From: CAZQWJ01 sp964597265
Lineage (GTDB): Bacteria > Patescibacteriota > 4484-211 > JAGQKX01
Reading direction: 5' to 3'
Assembly (NCBI GenBank): GCA_964597265.1
Contig: CAZQWJ010000027.1
Location: forward strand, 1-13,387
Length of the DNA stretch: 13,387 bases
A program made the position numbers and the translations under genes. The notes beneath the pieces were generated by a model. It made no database searches and had not been told where the DNA came from. It saw only the letters and a list, made by a program, of their open reading frames with translations. Shown here piece after piece: positions 7,905 to 13,387 of this stretch. Position 1 is the stretch's first letter. Each line of letters starts with the position of its first letter.

Positions 7905-8382
7905 ATGTTTGTGTTGTTGTGAGCGGATTGTTTTCCTTGAGATATTGGTCGATTTTCTCTTCCAGCGAGAAGTCGTAATAGTGGCCATCAATAATAATGA
8001 TACTTCCTCCGATAATATCTCTATCGATGGTAATGTTGAGGATGTAGCCATCACCCCAGTTTTCGCTCACTGCTTGAAATATTTCCTCGATCAGTTCGTC
8101 TGTTGGATCGATAGCAATAGTTACATGCACAGGTCGGAGTTTTTCAAGCTGGGTTTTGAGTTCTGTAAGTGTTTGATCAAGCGCTTCTTTTGTCATGATG
8201 GTTGAGAGGTCATAGTTGTTGTTTAGATATTCGTATACTTTTTCTGGTATAGCAGATTGTAGTAGTTGCTGTATGTCAGTAACATTTTGCCTGAATAAAG
8301 CGGTTTTGAGATCTTCAATGGCATCAAACATGACCTGAAGTTCCAATGTGGTGCGGAGGGTGTTAGCTCTGTTCATGGGCAC
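7897..8382 (-). CDS. atpH: F1 delta subunit, stator cap (OSCP-like)
   Basis: Delta sits on top of F1 and ties the hexamer to the b stalk. The protein has 161 residues (usual about 175-180). Its N-terminal half is helical and divergent. The C-terminal half carries the family signature: V-H-V-T-I-A-I-D-P near residue 85, then I-D-R-D-I-I-G-G-S-I-I-I-I-D-G at about 119-133 followed by Y-Y-D-F-S-L-E-E-K-I, matching the usual V-D-P-x-L-I-G-G-x-x-I-x-x-G...D-x-S. The GTG at 8382 is chosen because AAGGA lies 8 nt upstream; the ATG at 8376, two codons on, would have a 14-nt spacing. It overlaps the end of the b gene by 20 bp and the start of alpha by 8 bp. Confidence 0.85.
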   Translation of the reverse strand: MPMNRANTLRTTLELQVMFDAIEDLKTALFRQNVTDIQQLLQSAIPEKVYEYLNNNYDLSTIMTKEALDQTLTELKTQLEKLRPVHVTIAIDPTDELIEEIFQAVSENWGDGYILNITIDRDIIGGSIIIIDGHYYDFSLEEKIDQYLKENNPLTTTQTYV

Positions 8383-9133
8383 GTTGTTGTTCCTTAGCTG
8401 TATGTAGAGATTCCAAAATCAGTTGTTTGTGCTGGTCATAGTTGATGGTACTACCCAGGACTTCTTTTGCGACATGGCCAATGAGTGGGGTAATGGACTC
8501 ATCAATTTGTTGTATTCGGTGGGCCTTGTACTCTTCGAGCTCTTTTTCCATCTGCTCAAACTTTTGGTTGAGCTTTTCATCTATTTGTTTTTGGGCATTG
8601 ACGGTTTCGGCATACAGTCGTTCTTCGAAACCCTGGGTTTCGTCCTCCAGTTTTTCTTCAAACGACTGAATTTCTTTAATTGCTTGATTTTCCAATGCGG
8701 AGGAGGCTTTGTTGAATACCTTCAGGCTTTGATCTTCTTGCTGGGCAATGAGCTGTTTGTAAAAATCGAGTAGTTTTTGGGTACTATCTTCAAAAGATCG
8801 GTTGTAGTTGTTAGAAACATCTGCAAGCGAAGCCTCCCAGTCGTTTCTAGTCTCTTCAGTAAATACCTTGGCTTTAAGGAGTGTCTTTTGTGCCCGACGA
8901 TTGGCTTTTTCGAGAACATCTAGTGACTCTTTTTTGGCTGATTCGATGATGTTGGCCGCCTTATCATAGGCGTGGTTGATGATTTCTTCTTCGTTTTTTT
9001 CACGCTGTGCTTGCAGGTATCGCAGCCATCGGTTGAGCAAGCTGTAAAATGACATGAATACCAGAACAAATAGTACGAGCGATAGAAAAATAAATCCAAG
9101 TGTTATTAGTAGGAGCAGTGGGTCTTGGACCAT
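8363..9133 (-). CDS. atpF: Extended F0 b-like subunit, peripheral stalk
   Basis: Subunit b anchors the stator: one N-terminal membrane helix and a long cytoplasmic helix that reaches delta. Here residues 6-31 form one hydrophobic segment (L-L-L-L-I-T-L-G-F-I-F), followed by about 220 residues rich in Glu, Gln, Lys and Ala with almost no Gly or Pro, as expected for a continuous coiled coil. The end (H-V-A-K-E-V-L-G-S-T-I-N-Y-D-Q-H-K-Q-L-I) resembles the delta-binding tail of b (K-V-L-G-x-x-I...H-x-x-L-I). At 256 residues it is about 100 longer than the usual 155-175. The start is the ATG at 9133; a TTG two codons upstream is less likely. It lies 11 bp after the c-like gene. The position between c-like and delta is the classical one for atpF. 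Only one b gene is present, so a homodimer is expected. Confidence 0.85.
   Translation of the reverse strand: MVQDPLLLLITLGFIFLSLVLFVLVFMSFYSLLNRWLRYLQAQREKNEEEIINHAYDKAANIIESAKKESLDVLEKANRRAQKTLLKAKVFTEETRNDWEASLADVSNNYNRSFEDSTQKLLDFYKQLIAQQEDQSLKVFNKASSALENQAIKEIQSFEEKLEDETQGFEERLYAETVNAQKQIDEKLNQKFEQMEKELEEYKAHRIQQIDESITPLIGHVAKEVLGSTINYDQHKQLILESLHTAKEQQRAHEQS
8391..8395 (-). promoter_or_regulatory. Shine-Dalgarno site of atpH (AAGGA)
   Basis: On the - strand AAGGA precedes a GTG codon by 8 nt, inside the end of the b gene. It is the only clear Shine-Dalgarno in the operon and decides in favour of the GTG start at 8382. The other genes seem to rely on overlap or close spacing. Confidence 0.6.
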
Positions 9134-9144
9134 ATACAATCAGT

Positions 9145-9915
9145 TTATAATATCAGCACGAGATATGCTAATGCTAACCCGATAAACATAATAAACGCTG
9201 TCAATGCAAAATTGAAGACAATGGTAAGTTGGATGGCTCTTTTTGCGAGTGGGTTTCTTCCCAGCGCTTCAATACCTGAACCGGAAATTCTCCCAAACGA
9301 AGCAAACCCAATGATAAAAGCTGCGATGACCAACAGCACCGCTAGAATATATCGGAGCGACGCAACTGGTGTAAGAAAAGGGGATTCAAGCCCTAACCGC
9401 AACGCTTCTAGCAGATTGACACGCACATTGGGGTCTATATCCTGAGAGATGATTTGAGAGCGTATATCTACATGCGTCAGGACCGTGCCTTCTGTTTGGC
9501 CGGTGAAATCCTCCAGTGCCACTCCCAGTACCTGACCTGTTTGGGTTGCTTTTTGTGCGATGCCAGGATTGTTTGAGGAGGTCAAAAAATCTCCTTTACG
9601 AATCTCGCCATTAGCATTGGATACACGGACTGCAATCTGGCCGGAAGTCATTATATAAGCGGAATCAAGCCCCGTGTCATCAAGGTATAATCCAGGACTT
9701 GAGGAAATTATGCCCGCGATATTCTCATCGTATTCAATAGCGCTGAGCATATACACTCCATCACGGTAAGATACGACACTACCAGAGCTCGCTTGGACAT
9801 CGCCAAGATCTATTTCGATAGCCACATCAAGTGTGGCATCCTGCGCGTACAGTGTTGAAGGTAGGAAAAAAATACCCGACAACACTACCAGAATAAAAAT
9901 AATCCGTCGTTGCAT
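9145..9915 (-). CDS. c-subunit-like membrane hairpin fused to a secreted fibre-type domain; no ion-binding carboxylate
   Basis: This takes the atpE place at the head of the operon but is 256 residues long instead of about 75-85. Residues 1-24 look like a signal peptide (basic M-Q-R-R, hydrophobic core, cleavage after L-Y-A). Residues about 50-140 (Y-M-L-S-A-I-E-Y-D-E-N-I-A-G-I-I, then G-E-I-R-K-G-D-F-L-T-S-S, then G-Q-V-L-G-V-A-L-E-D-F) resemble a domain common at the ends of tail-fibre-like proteins. Residues 188-209 and 230-255 form two membrane helices joined by G-I-E-A-L-G-R-N-P, the typical c-subunit polar loop. The signal peptide would put the large domain outside and the loop inside, matching c topology. 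Helix 2 has no Asp or Glu; the site of the usual carboxylate falls at Leu238-Ala240. The reverse-strand codons were reread and confirm this. A proteolipid-like protein with another role, or a decayed c, are alternatives. Confidence 0.8.
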   Translation of the reverse strand: MQRRIIFILVVLSGIFFLPSTLYAQDATLDVAIEIDLGDVQASSGSVVSYRDGVYMLSAIEYDENIAGIISSSPGLYLDDTGLDSAYIMTSGQIAVRVSNANGEIRKGDFLTSSNNPGIAQKATQTGQVLGVALEDFTGQTEGTVLTHVDIRSQIISQDIDPNVRVNLLEALRLGLESPFLTPVASLRYILAVLLVIAAFIIGFASFGRISGSGIEALGRNPLAKRAIQLTIVFNFALTAFIMFIGLALAYLVLIL

Positions 9916-9924
9916 ACTATTAAA

Positions 9925-9953
9925 AGAGTACTGTCAAACAATCTAGGAGTCAA
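9925..9953 (-). promoter_or_regulatory. Possible promoter of the F1-like operon
   Basis: On the - strand TTGACT (9953-9948) is followed after 17 nt by TACTCT (9930-9925). The -35 box matches the consensus at 5 of 6 positions, the -10 box only weakly. Transcription would begin near 9918, a few bases before the ATG at 9915, implying a nearly leaderless message. There is no Shine-Dalgarno before this ATG, which fits. Confidence 0.35.
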
Positions 9954-10115
9954 CGTGGAGTACGGTATATAAGGTAGGGGTTGTGTTGGATAGCAGACTT
10001 GTGTCATGCGTGCTGGTGATTTCGTAAAGATTGTCAAATGCCTACAGGTAAGGGTTTGGTAATGTATGAGGGCTGGCAGAAGTTAGTTTTTCGAAGTTAG
10101 GACACACCATCTGTC

Positions 10116-10150
10116 GTCATCCCGAGTGTAGTCGAGAGGGTTGGGATGAC
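10116..10150. repeat. Inverted repeat ending in GTCATCCC / GGGATGAC
   Basis: GTCATCCC (10116-10123) and GGGATGAC (10143-10150) are perfect inverted arms enclosing 19 bp that include GAGTGTAGTCGAGAGGG. It has the form of the dispersed palindromic elements found elsewhere in this gap. No coding potential is seen. Confidence 0.6.
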
Positions 10151-10172
10151 TAACTACTATGGATGTAACCGT

Positions 10173-10264
10173 ACCCGTCATCTCGGCCCTTCTGCACCCG
10201 TCATCTCGGCCCTTCTGCACCCGTCATCTCGGGCCTTCTGTACCCGTCATCTCGACCGAAGTGG
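10173..10264. repeat. 23-bp tandem repeat, four units (ACCCGTCATCTCG...)
   Basis: Units start at 10173, 10196, 10219 and 10242. The first two are identical, the third differs by a few bases, and the fourth shares only the first 13 bases before running into CCGAAGTGGAGAGATCT. The core GTCATCTCG is the end of the dispersed element type seen at 10116. The units touch without spacers, so this is not a CRISPR array. Confidence 0.75.
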
Positions 10265-10298
10265 AGAGATCTGAATCTTAGTACATGAGATCCCTCGA

Positions 10299-10364
10299 CA
10301 AGCTCGGGATGACAGGCAGGCAAGCTCGGGATGACGGGTAGGCAAGCTGAGGATGACGGGCAGG
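10299..10364. repeat. 22-bp tandem repeat, three units, inverted relative to the 10173 array
   Basis: Units start at 10299, 10321 and 10343 and read approximately CAAGCTCGGGATGACGGGTA plus two bases. Their GGGATGACGGGT core is nearly the reverse complement of the ACCCGTCATCTCG core of the array at 10173. Together the arrays flank a central 30-bp stretch with GAGAGATCT and AGATCCCTC half-sites, so the whole 10173-10364 block could fold as a large imperfect hairpin. Confidence 0.7.
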
Positions 10365-10390
10365 CTACTGGTCGGGATGGCGGGACGAGA

Positions 10391-10486
10391 TAGTTCTCGC
10401 ATACGCTCGAACAGTAAATTCAGATTTATTCTTCGAACGAGGTGAGAAGTCTTGTGGTGAGTAGTTCTCGGTTACACCTCGAACAG
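10391..10486. repeat. Imperfect direct repeat TAGTTCTCG...CTCGAACAG
   Basis: Two copies, at 10391-10414 and 10462-10486, share TAGTTCTCG at the left and CTCGAACAG at the right, with a variable middle. Between them lies TTCGAACGAGGTGAGAA, a partial inverted version. The following 10487-10638 shows only short CTAGCT/ACTAACT-type repeats and no gene. Confidence 0.5.
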
Positions 10487-10638
10487 CATGGTTTGGTCTG
10501 AGAGCTCTCCGGCATGCAGAACTCCTCACTATCTTCTAGCTACTAACTCCTAGCTCCTGACCGTACCCACCTTTGATACTATAGGTATAGCATTCTGATG
10601 TAGACGTTTTACATACATATATCTCCCAAAAGTGTTTG

Positions 10639-10667
10639 TTGACGAGTCTGTGATATTTTTTTACTAT
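10639..10667 (+). promoter_or_regulatory. Possible promoter of the fibre gene
   Basis: TTGACG (10639-10644) and TACTAT (10662-10667) are spaced 17 nt apart and match the housekeeping consensus at 5 and 4 of 6 positions. Transcription would begin near 10674, just after the first ATG (10666). If real, translation would then start at the in-frame ATG at 10720. Confidence 0.4.
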
Positions 10668-13387
10668 GATAGATATACGCTTACCAAACATTGTTATAAC
10701 AGGTTTCGGTAAAGATACGATGGGAGATAAAACTGCCCCTGCAGGCCAAAATAATTACAACTTTCAAAATAATACGAAGCTGAGCGTAACAGAGGCAGCA
10801 AGACTATTAAAAATTTCCCCTTCAAGCTTGAGAAGGTTGGAACAAAGTGGGCGTATCAAATCCCAAAGAGATGCTAATAATTATAGGGTATACCTGTTGG
10901 GTGATGTGCTCGCCTTAAAAGAAACCCTGTCTTCATCTAAGATAAGCAAGATAGTCGAAAGACACCCTCGTAGTACTACCGCTTCGCCCGCCCCTCAAAA
11001 CCCTCAATCTTATTGGTCTCGCGTGGCCCCGTCCGGCTCTTCATCATTACCGACTAAGACATCTCTCAGACCTCTGGCCATATTTGCCGCGGCAGTGTTG
11101 TTTTTCCTCATGGCAGGGAGTGTGTTTACCTTTGCTCAACGACATGGATATGTGGATGATATTTTGCATGCCTTGCGTGGAGATGAAGAAAACACGGGGA
11201 TCCAAATTGGTATGCCTACAGTTTTGGCAGAAGGGGATGGTTCACGCAGTTGGACTTTTAATGTCAATCTCCCTGCTATATTTCATCAACCGGTTACTTT
11301 TTTGGAAAACGCTTTTGCTGAACAGAATCTTTCGGTTGCTGGTGATCTGGACGTAACCGGAATTTCTCAACTGGAGGGTGGCACCGAAACCCCCACGCTC
11401 ACATTTACGGGCATTGGCACCATGTATCAATTATTGGCGATTGATGATGTGACCGAAACCACTCTCGAAGATAGTTTGGATCTGACCGGCGATGTAGTAG
11501 GCACATTATCGAATAATTCTCTTGCCGATTTTATTACCTACACTGGGACACTTAATCTCGCAGGCGTTTTTCAAATAGATGGAGATGTTGTTACTGCGAG
11601 TGCAGAAGAATTGAACGCTTTGTCCGGGCTTACTGCGTCTAGTGATGAATTGAATTTTTTGGATGGCGCGAGTGTGACAGCCGGTGGAGTGGTTTTTGGC
11701 AATGGCAGCAATTTTGCCCAGGATGCAAGCAATTTATTCTGGGATGATGCCAGTAAGCGGCTTGGCATTGGGACTGCTAGTCCGCTAGCCACCGTATCTG
11801 TGGGTGGTGACGTACACATCTCTTCGTTGTCTACAAACGGCGTGGTAACAGTTATTGGGGGAATGCTATCAAGCAAGTCTGAAGGACCCGGAGGAGGACT
11901 CAATGCAGACTTGGTCGATGGGCTGCACGCGTTCCAATTTTTGCGTTCGGACACAAGCGATACGTACACATCCGGAACGCTTTCGTTTGCTGATGGGACG
12001 CTTCTTGATCTGTCAGCGATTGCTCATAATGATTCGGCCCCGCAAGGTTTGAGGTTGCCACAGGCTACGACATTTACTAATCCTACTAGTGGTGGAGGTT
12101 TTCTTGCCTACGATACGGACGATAATGCGTTGGTTGTTTTTGATGGGACTAGTTGGAATCCGATCACGGGCTTGTTTACCGATGGGGGAGGGGTTACCTA
12201 TTTGACGTCAACAACTGATGATTTTGCGTTGGGAGGAATCGATGCGACAGCTGCATTTTTTGTCGATGTTTCTGAAGGTACGCTTGCGCTAGCTGGTGAT
12301 TTGATTCTTGGCGGTATTGGTCTGAGCGATACCGGTGGGTCTAATGTGACCTCAGGAGCGAGTCTTATTGGAGTGTTTGATGAATTTAGCAATTCTTCAG
12401 CGCTAACAGTGCAAGGTGTACTTGCTGATTTTGACGCAGCCATTGGGGTGGGGAGTTCTAAATGGTCTCAAGATACTGGCTTCATCTATTTAGCTGACAC
12501 ACTGAACGAAGTGGTGATCGGTGGCACGTCTTCACTCGCGAGTAAGTTAGCAATAGACGGAAACGCCGACCAGATCCAGCTTCTGGTGCAAGGTAATGCT
12601 ACACAAACCAACGATATCTTTGTGGTCGAAACGTCAACCGGCACCGATTTATTCACGGTCAATAATAACGGCAATGTAAGTATTAGGACGAGTGTAATAC
12701 TTGATGGAGATGCCATATCTGACTTTACCGGCGATGGGTTGCAGCTTTCGTCTGGAGCTTTGACGTTAGCTTTGACTACTGCAGCAGATGGTCTTTCATC
12801 CACGACCGCGTCAAGTTCCGGGTTAGAGGTATTGGCTTCGGGGCTTACTCTGTTACAAGGTTGTGGTAATAGCCAAATCCTCAAATGGAACGAAACGACT
12901 GACATGTGGGAATGTTCGAATGACTCAGGCGCGACAAGCGCGATTATCAATATCAAAGAAAACGATGTGTTGTTGAGTGATACTGCTGATACGCTGGATT
13001 TCCTTACCCCGTTTGCCCTCACCACATCAGGCGGCAGCAGCGAAGTCAACATTGCGCTGGACGTCACAACCACCGGCACAACCGCCACGATTGCAAGTAA
13101 CTCTGGACTTGAGGTTGATGCAAACGGTTTGCGGTTGTTGGGCGGTTGTAGCGATGATAATGTCTTGGCGTGGGATGCGATCGGAGGGGAGTGGCGTTGT
13201 GTCGATGTTACCGGTATAGGTGCTGGGGATATCACTGCAGTGGGAGATGTGACAACAGGCGCGGCATTCACGAGTGGTGGTACGGGGAACTCACTGTATT
13301 TCAACAATAACAGTAACGTGGGGCAATTGACTGCGGCCACACTTGGTGGTACTCACACGTGGACACTGCCCGATGCCACCGGCACGA
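10666..13387 (+). CDS. Giant fibre-like surface protein with cytoplasmic MerR-like HTH and one membrane anchor (3' end outside window)
   Basis: One frame stays open from the ATG at 10666 to the window edge (907 codons, no stop). Residues 38-84 form a MerR/excisionase-like helix-turn-helix: L-S-V-T-E-A-A-R-L-L-K-I-S, S-L-R-R-L-E-Q-S-G-R-I, then N-N-Y-R-V-Y. A Ser/Pro linker leads to a single membrane helix at 136-157. Everything beyond is rich in Gly, Ser, Thr, Asp and Leu, with fibre motifs such as T-A-S-A-E-E-L-N-A-L-S-G-L, R-L-G-I-G-T-A-S-P and L-N-A-D-L-V-D-G-L-H, as in phage tail fibres and long CPR surface proteins. Two copies of a C-x7-W-x6-W-x-C module lie 95 residues apart. Expected topology is HTH inside, fibre outside. 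An in-frame ATG at 10720 is an alternative start that keeps the HTH. The target of the HTH and the partner of the fibre are unknown. Confidence 0.85.
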   Translation, partial: MIDIRLPNIVITGFGKDTMGDKTAPAGQNNYNFQNNTKLSVTEAARLLKISPSSLRRLEQSGRIKSQRDANNYRVYLLGDVLALKETLSSSKISKIVERHPRSTTASPAPQNPQSYWSRVAPSGSSSLPTKTSLRPLAIFAAAVLFFLMAGSVFTFAQRHGYVDDILHALRGDEENTGIQIGMPTVLAEGDGSRSWTFNVNLPAIFHQPVTFLENAFAEQNLSVAGDLDVTGISQLEGGTETPTLTFTGIGTMYQLLAIDDVTETTLEDSLDLTGDVVGTLSNNSLADFITYTGTLNLAGVFQIDGDVVTASAEELNALSGLTASSDELNFLDGASVTAGGVVFGNGSNFAQDASNLFWDDASKRLGIGTASPLATVSVGGDVHISSLSTNGVVTVIGGMLSSKSEGPGGGLNADLVDGLHAFQFLRSDTSDTYTSGTLSFADGTLLDLSAIAHNDSAPQGLRLPQATTFTNPTSGGGFLAYDTDDNALVVFDGTSWNPITGLFTDGGGVTYLTSTTDDFALGGIDATAAFFVDVSEGTLALAGDLILGGIGLSDTGGSNVTSGASLIGVFDEFSNSSALTVQGVLADFDAAIGVGSSKWSQDTGFIYLADTLNEVVIGGTSSLASKLAIDGNADQIQLLVQGNATQTNDIFVVETSTGTDLFTVNNNGNVSIRTSVILDGDAISDFTGDGLQLSSGALTLALTTAADGLSSTTASSSGLEVLASGLTLLQGCGNSQILKWNETTDMWECSNDSGATSAIINIKENDVLLSDTADTLDFLTPFALTTSGGSSEVNIALDVTTTGTTATIASNSGLEVDANGLRLLGGCSDDNVLAWDAIGGEWRCVDVTGIGAGDITAVGDVTTGAAFTSGGTGNSLYFNNNSNVGQLTAATLGGTHTWTLPDATGT

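Noticed and set aside
9145..9360. Loss of the c carboxylate through a frameshift or misreading
   Set aside because: Reverse-strand codons from the stop at 9145 back through the helix were reread; the frame continues smoothly through the R-N-P loop, so no frameshift is needed.
3848..9915. N-ATPase, V/A-type ATPase or flagellar/type III export ATPase
   Set aside because: N-ATPase clusters have a different order and extra small membrane genes; V/A types have larger A subunits and D/F stalk genes; export ATPases lack a separate alpha, gamma and delta. Alpha and beta here are plainly F-type.
3848..9915. Recoded TGA codons (as in Gracilibacteria)
   Set aside because: The beta gene ends at TGA in the expected place after a normal-length protein, and no family member here needs TGA read through.
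10173..10364. CRISPR array
   Set aside because: Units of 22-23 bp abut with no spacers and no cas genes are near; these are tandem REP-like repeats.
9916..10665. Hidden small subunit a gene between the operon and the fibre gene
   Set aside because: No frame on the - strand here is long enough for a five- or six-helix protein of over 200 residues, and the sequence is dominated by repeats.
12486..13340. Long open frame on the - strand inside the fibre gene (284 codons)
   Set aside because: It is antisense to a frame that is open for over 900 codons with recognisable domains; its own translation is low-complexity Ser/Pro/Val without any motif.

Overview
The window looks like a chromosomal segment of a Candidate Phyla Radiation bacterium (Patescibacteria, possibly Microgenomates). 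This is inferred from protein style: a fibre-like surface protein with phage-tail vocabulary, an O-antigen-ligase-like protein with a TPR tail, few Shine-Dalgarno sites, and short dispersed palindromic repeats between genes. TGA and TAA both act as stops, so the standard bacterial code applies. No sequence search could be run; family names rest on motifs read by eye.

Layout. Positions 1-358 are non-coding and rich in small palindromes. Two genes then run on the + strand: a site-2 (RseP-type) intramembrane metalloprotease (359-1453) and a polytopic O-antigen ligase/polymerase-like protein with a TPR tail (1515-3842). They converge on a compact seven-gene operon on the - strand (9915 down to 3848), in the order c-like, b, delta, alpha, gamma, beta, epsilon, with overlaps or gaps of at most 11 bp. 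A repeat-filled divergent intergenic region (9916-10665) follows. It ends at a long + strand gene (10666 to beyond the window edge) coding for a cytoplasmic MerR-like helix-turn-helix, one membrane segment and a large fibre-like exterior.

The most interesting object is the operon. It follows the classical atpE-F-H-A-G-D-C order, and its F1 head looks fully catalytic: Walker A and B, the catalytic Glu of beta and the Arg finger of alpha are all present. The membrane part is abnormal. No subunit a gene precedes the c-like gene. The c-like protein carries a signal peptide and an extracytoplasmic domain resembling those of fibre proteins. Its second membrane helix has no Asp or Glu at all, so the residue that binds H+ or Na+ in known c-rings is missing, although the polar loop (E-A-L-G-R-N-P) is kept. 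The b subunit is about 100 residues longer than usual, and epsilon lacks its C-terminal helical domain. Taken at face value this is an F1-ATPase on a membrane ring that cannot carry ions in the normal way. One reading is an ATP-driven rotary or conformational machine acting on the cell surface, in the spirit of the F1-like/X0 ATPases of mycoplasmas. Another is a degenerate or second cluster whose ion-carrying parts lie elsewhere.

The flanking genes all concern the envelope (intramembrane protease, surface-glycan enzyme, giant fibre). A functional link between the F1-like machine and the fibre protein is a hypothesis only; it rests on proximity and on the fibre-type domain fused to the c-like subunit.
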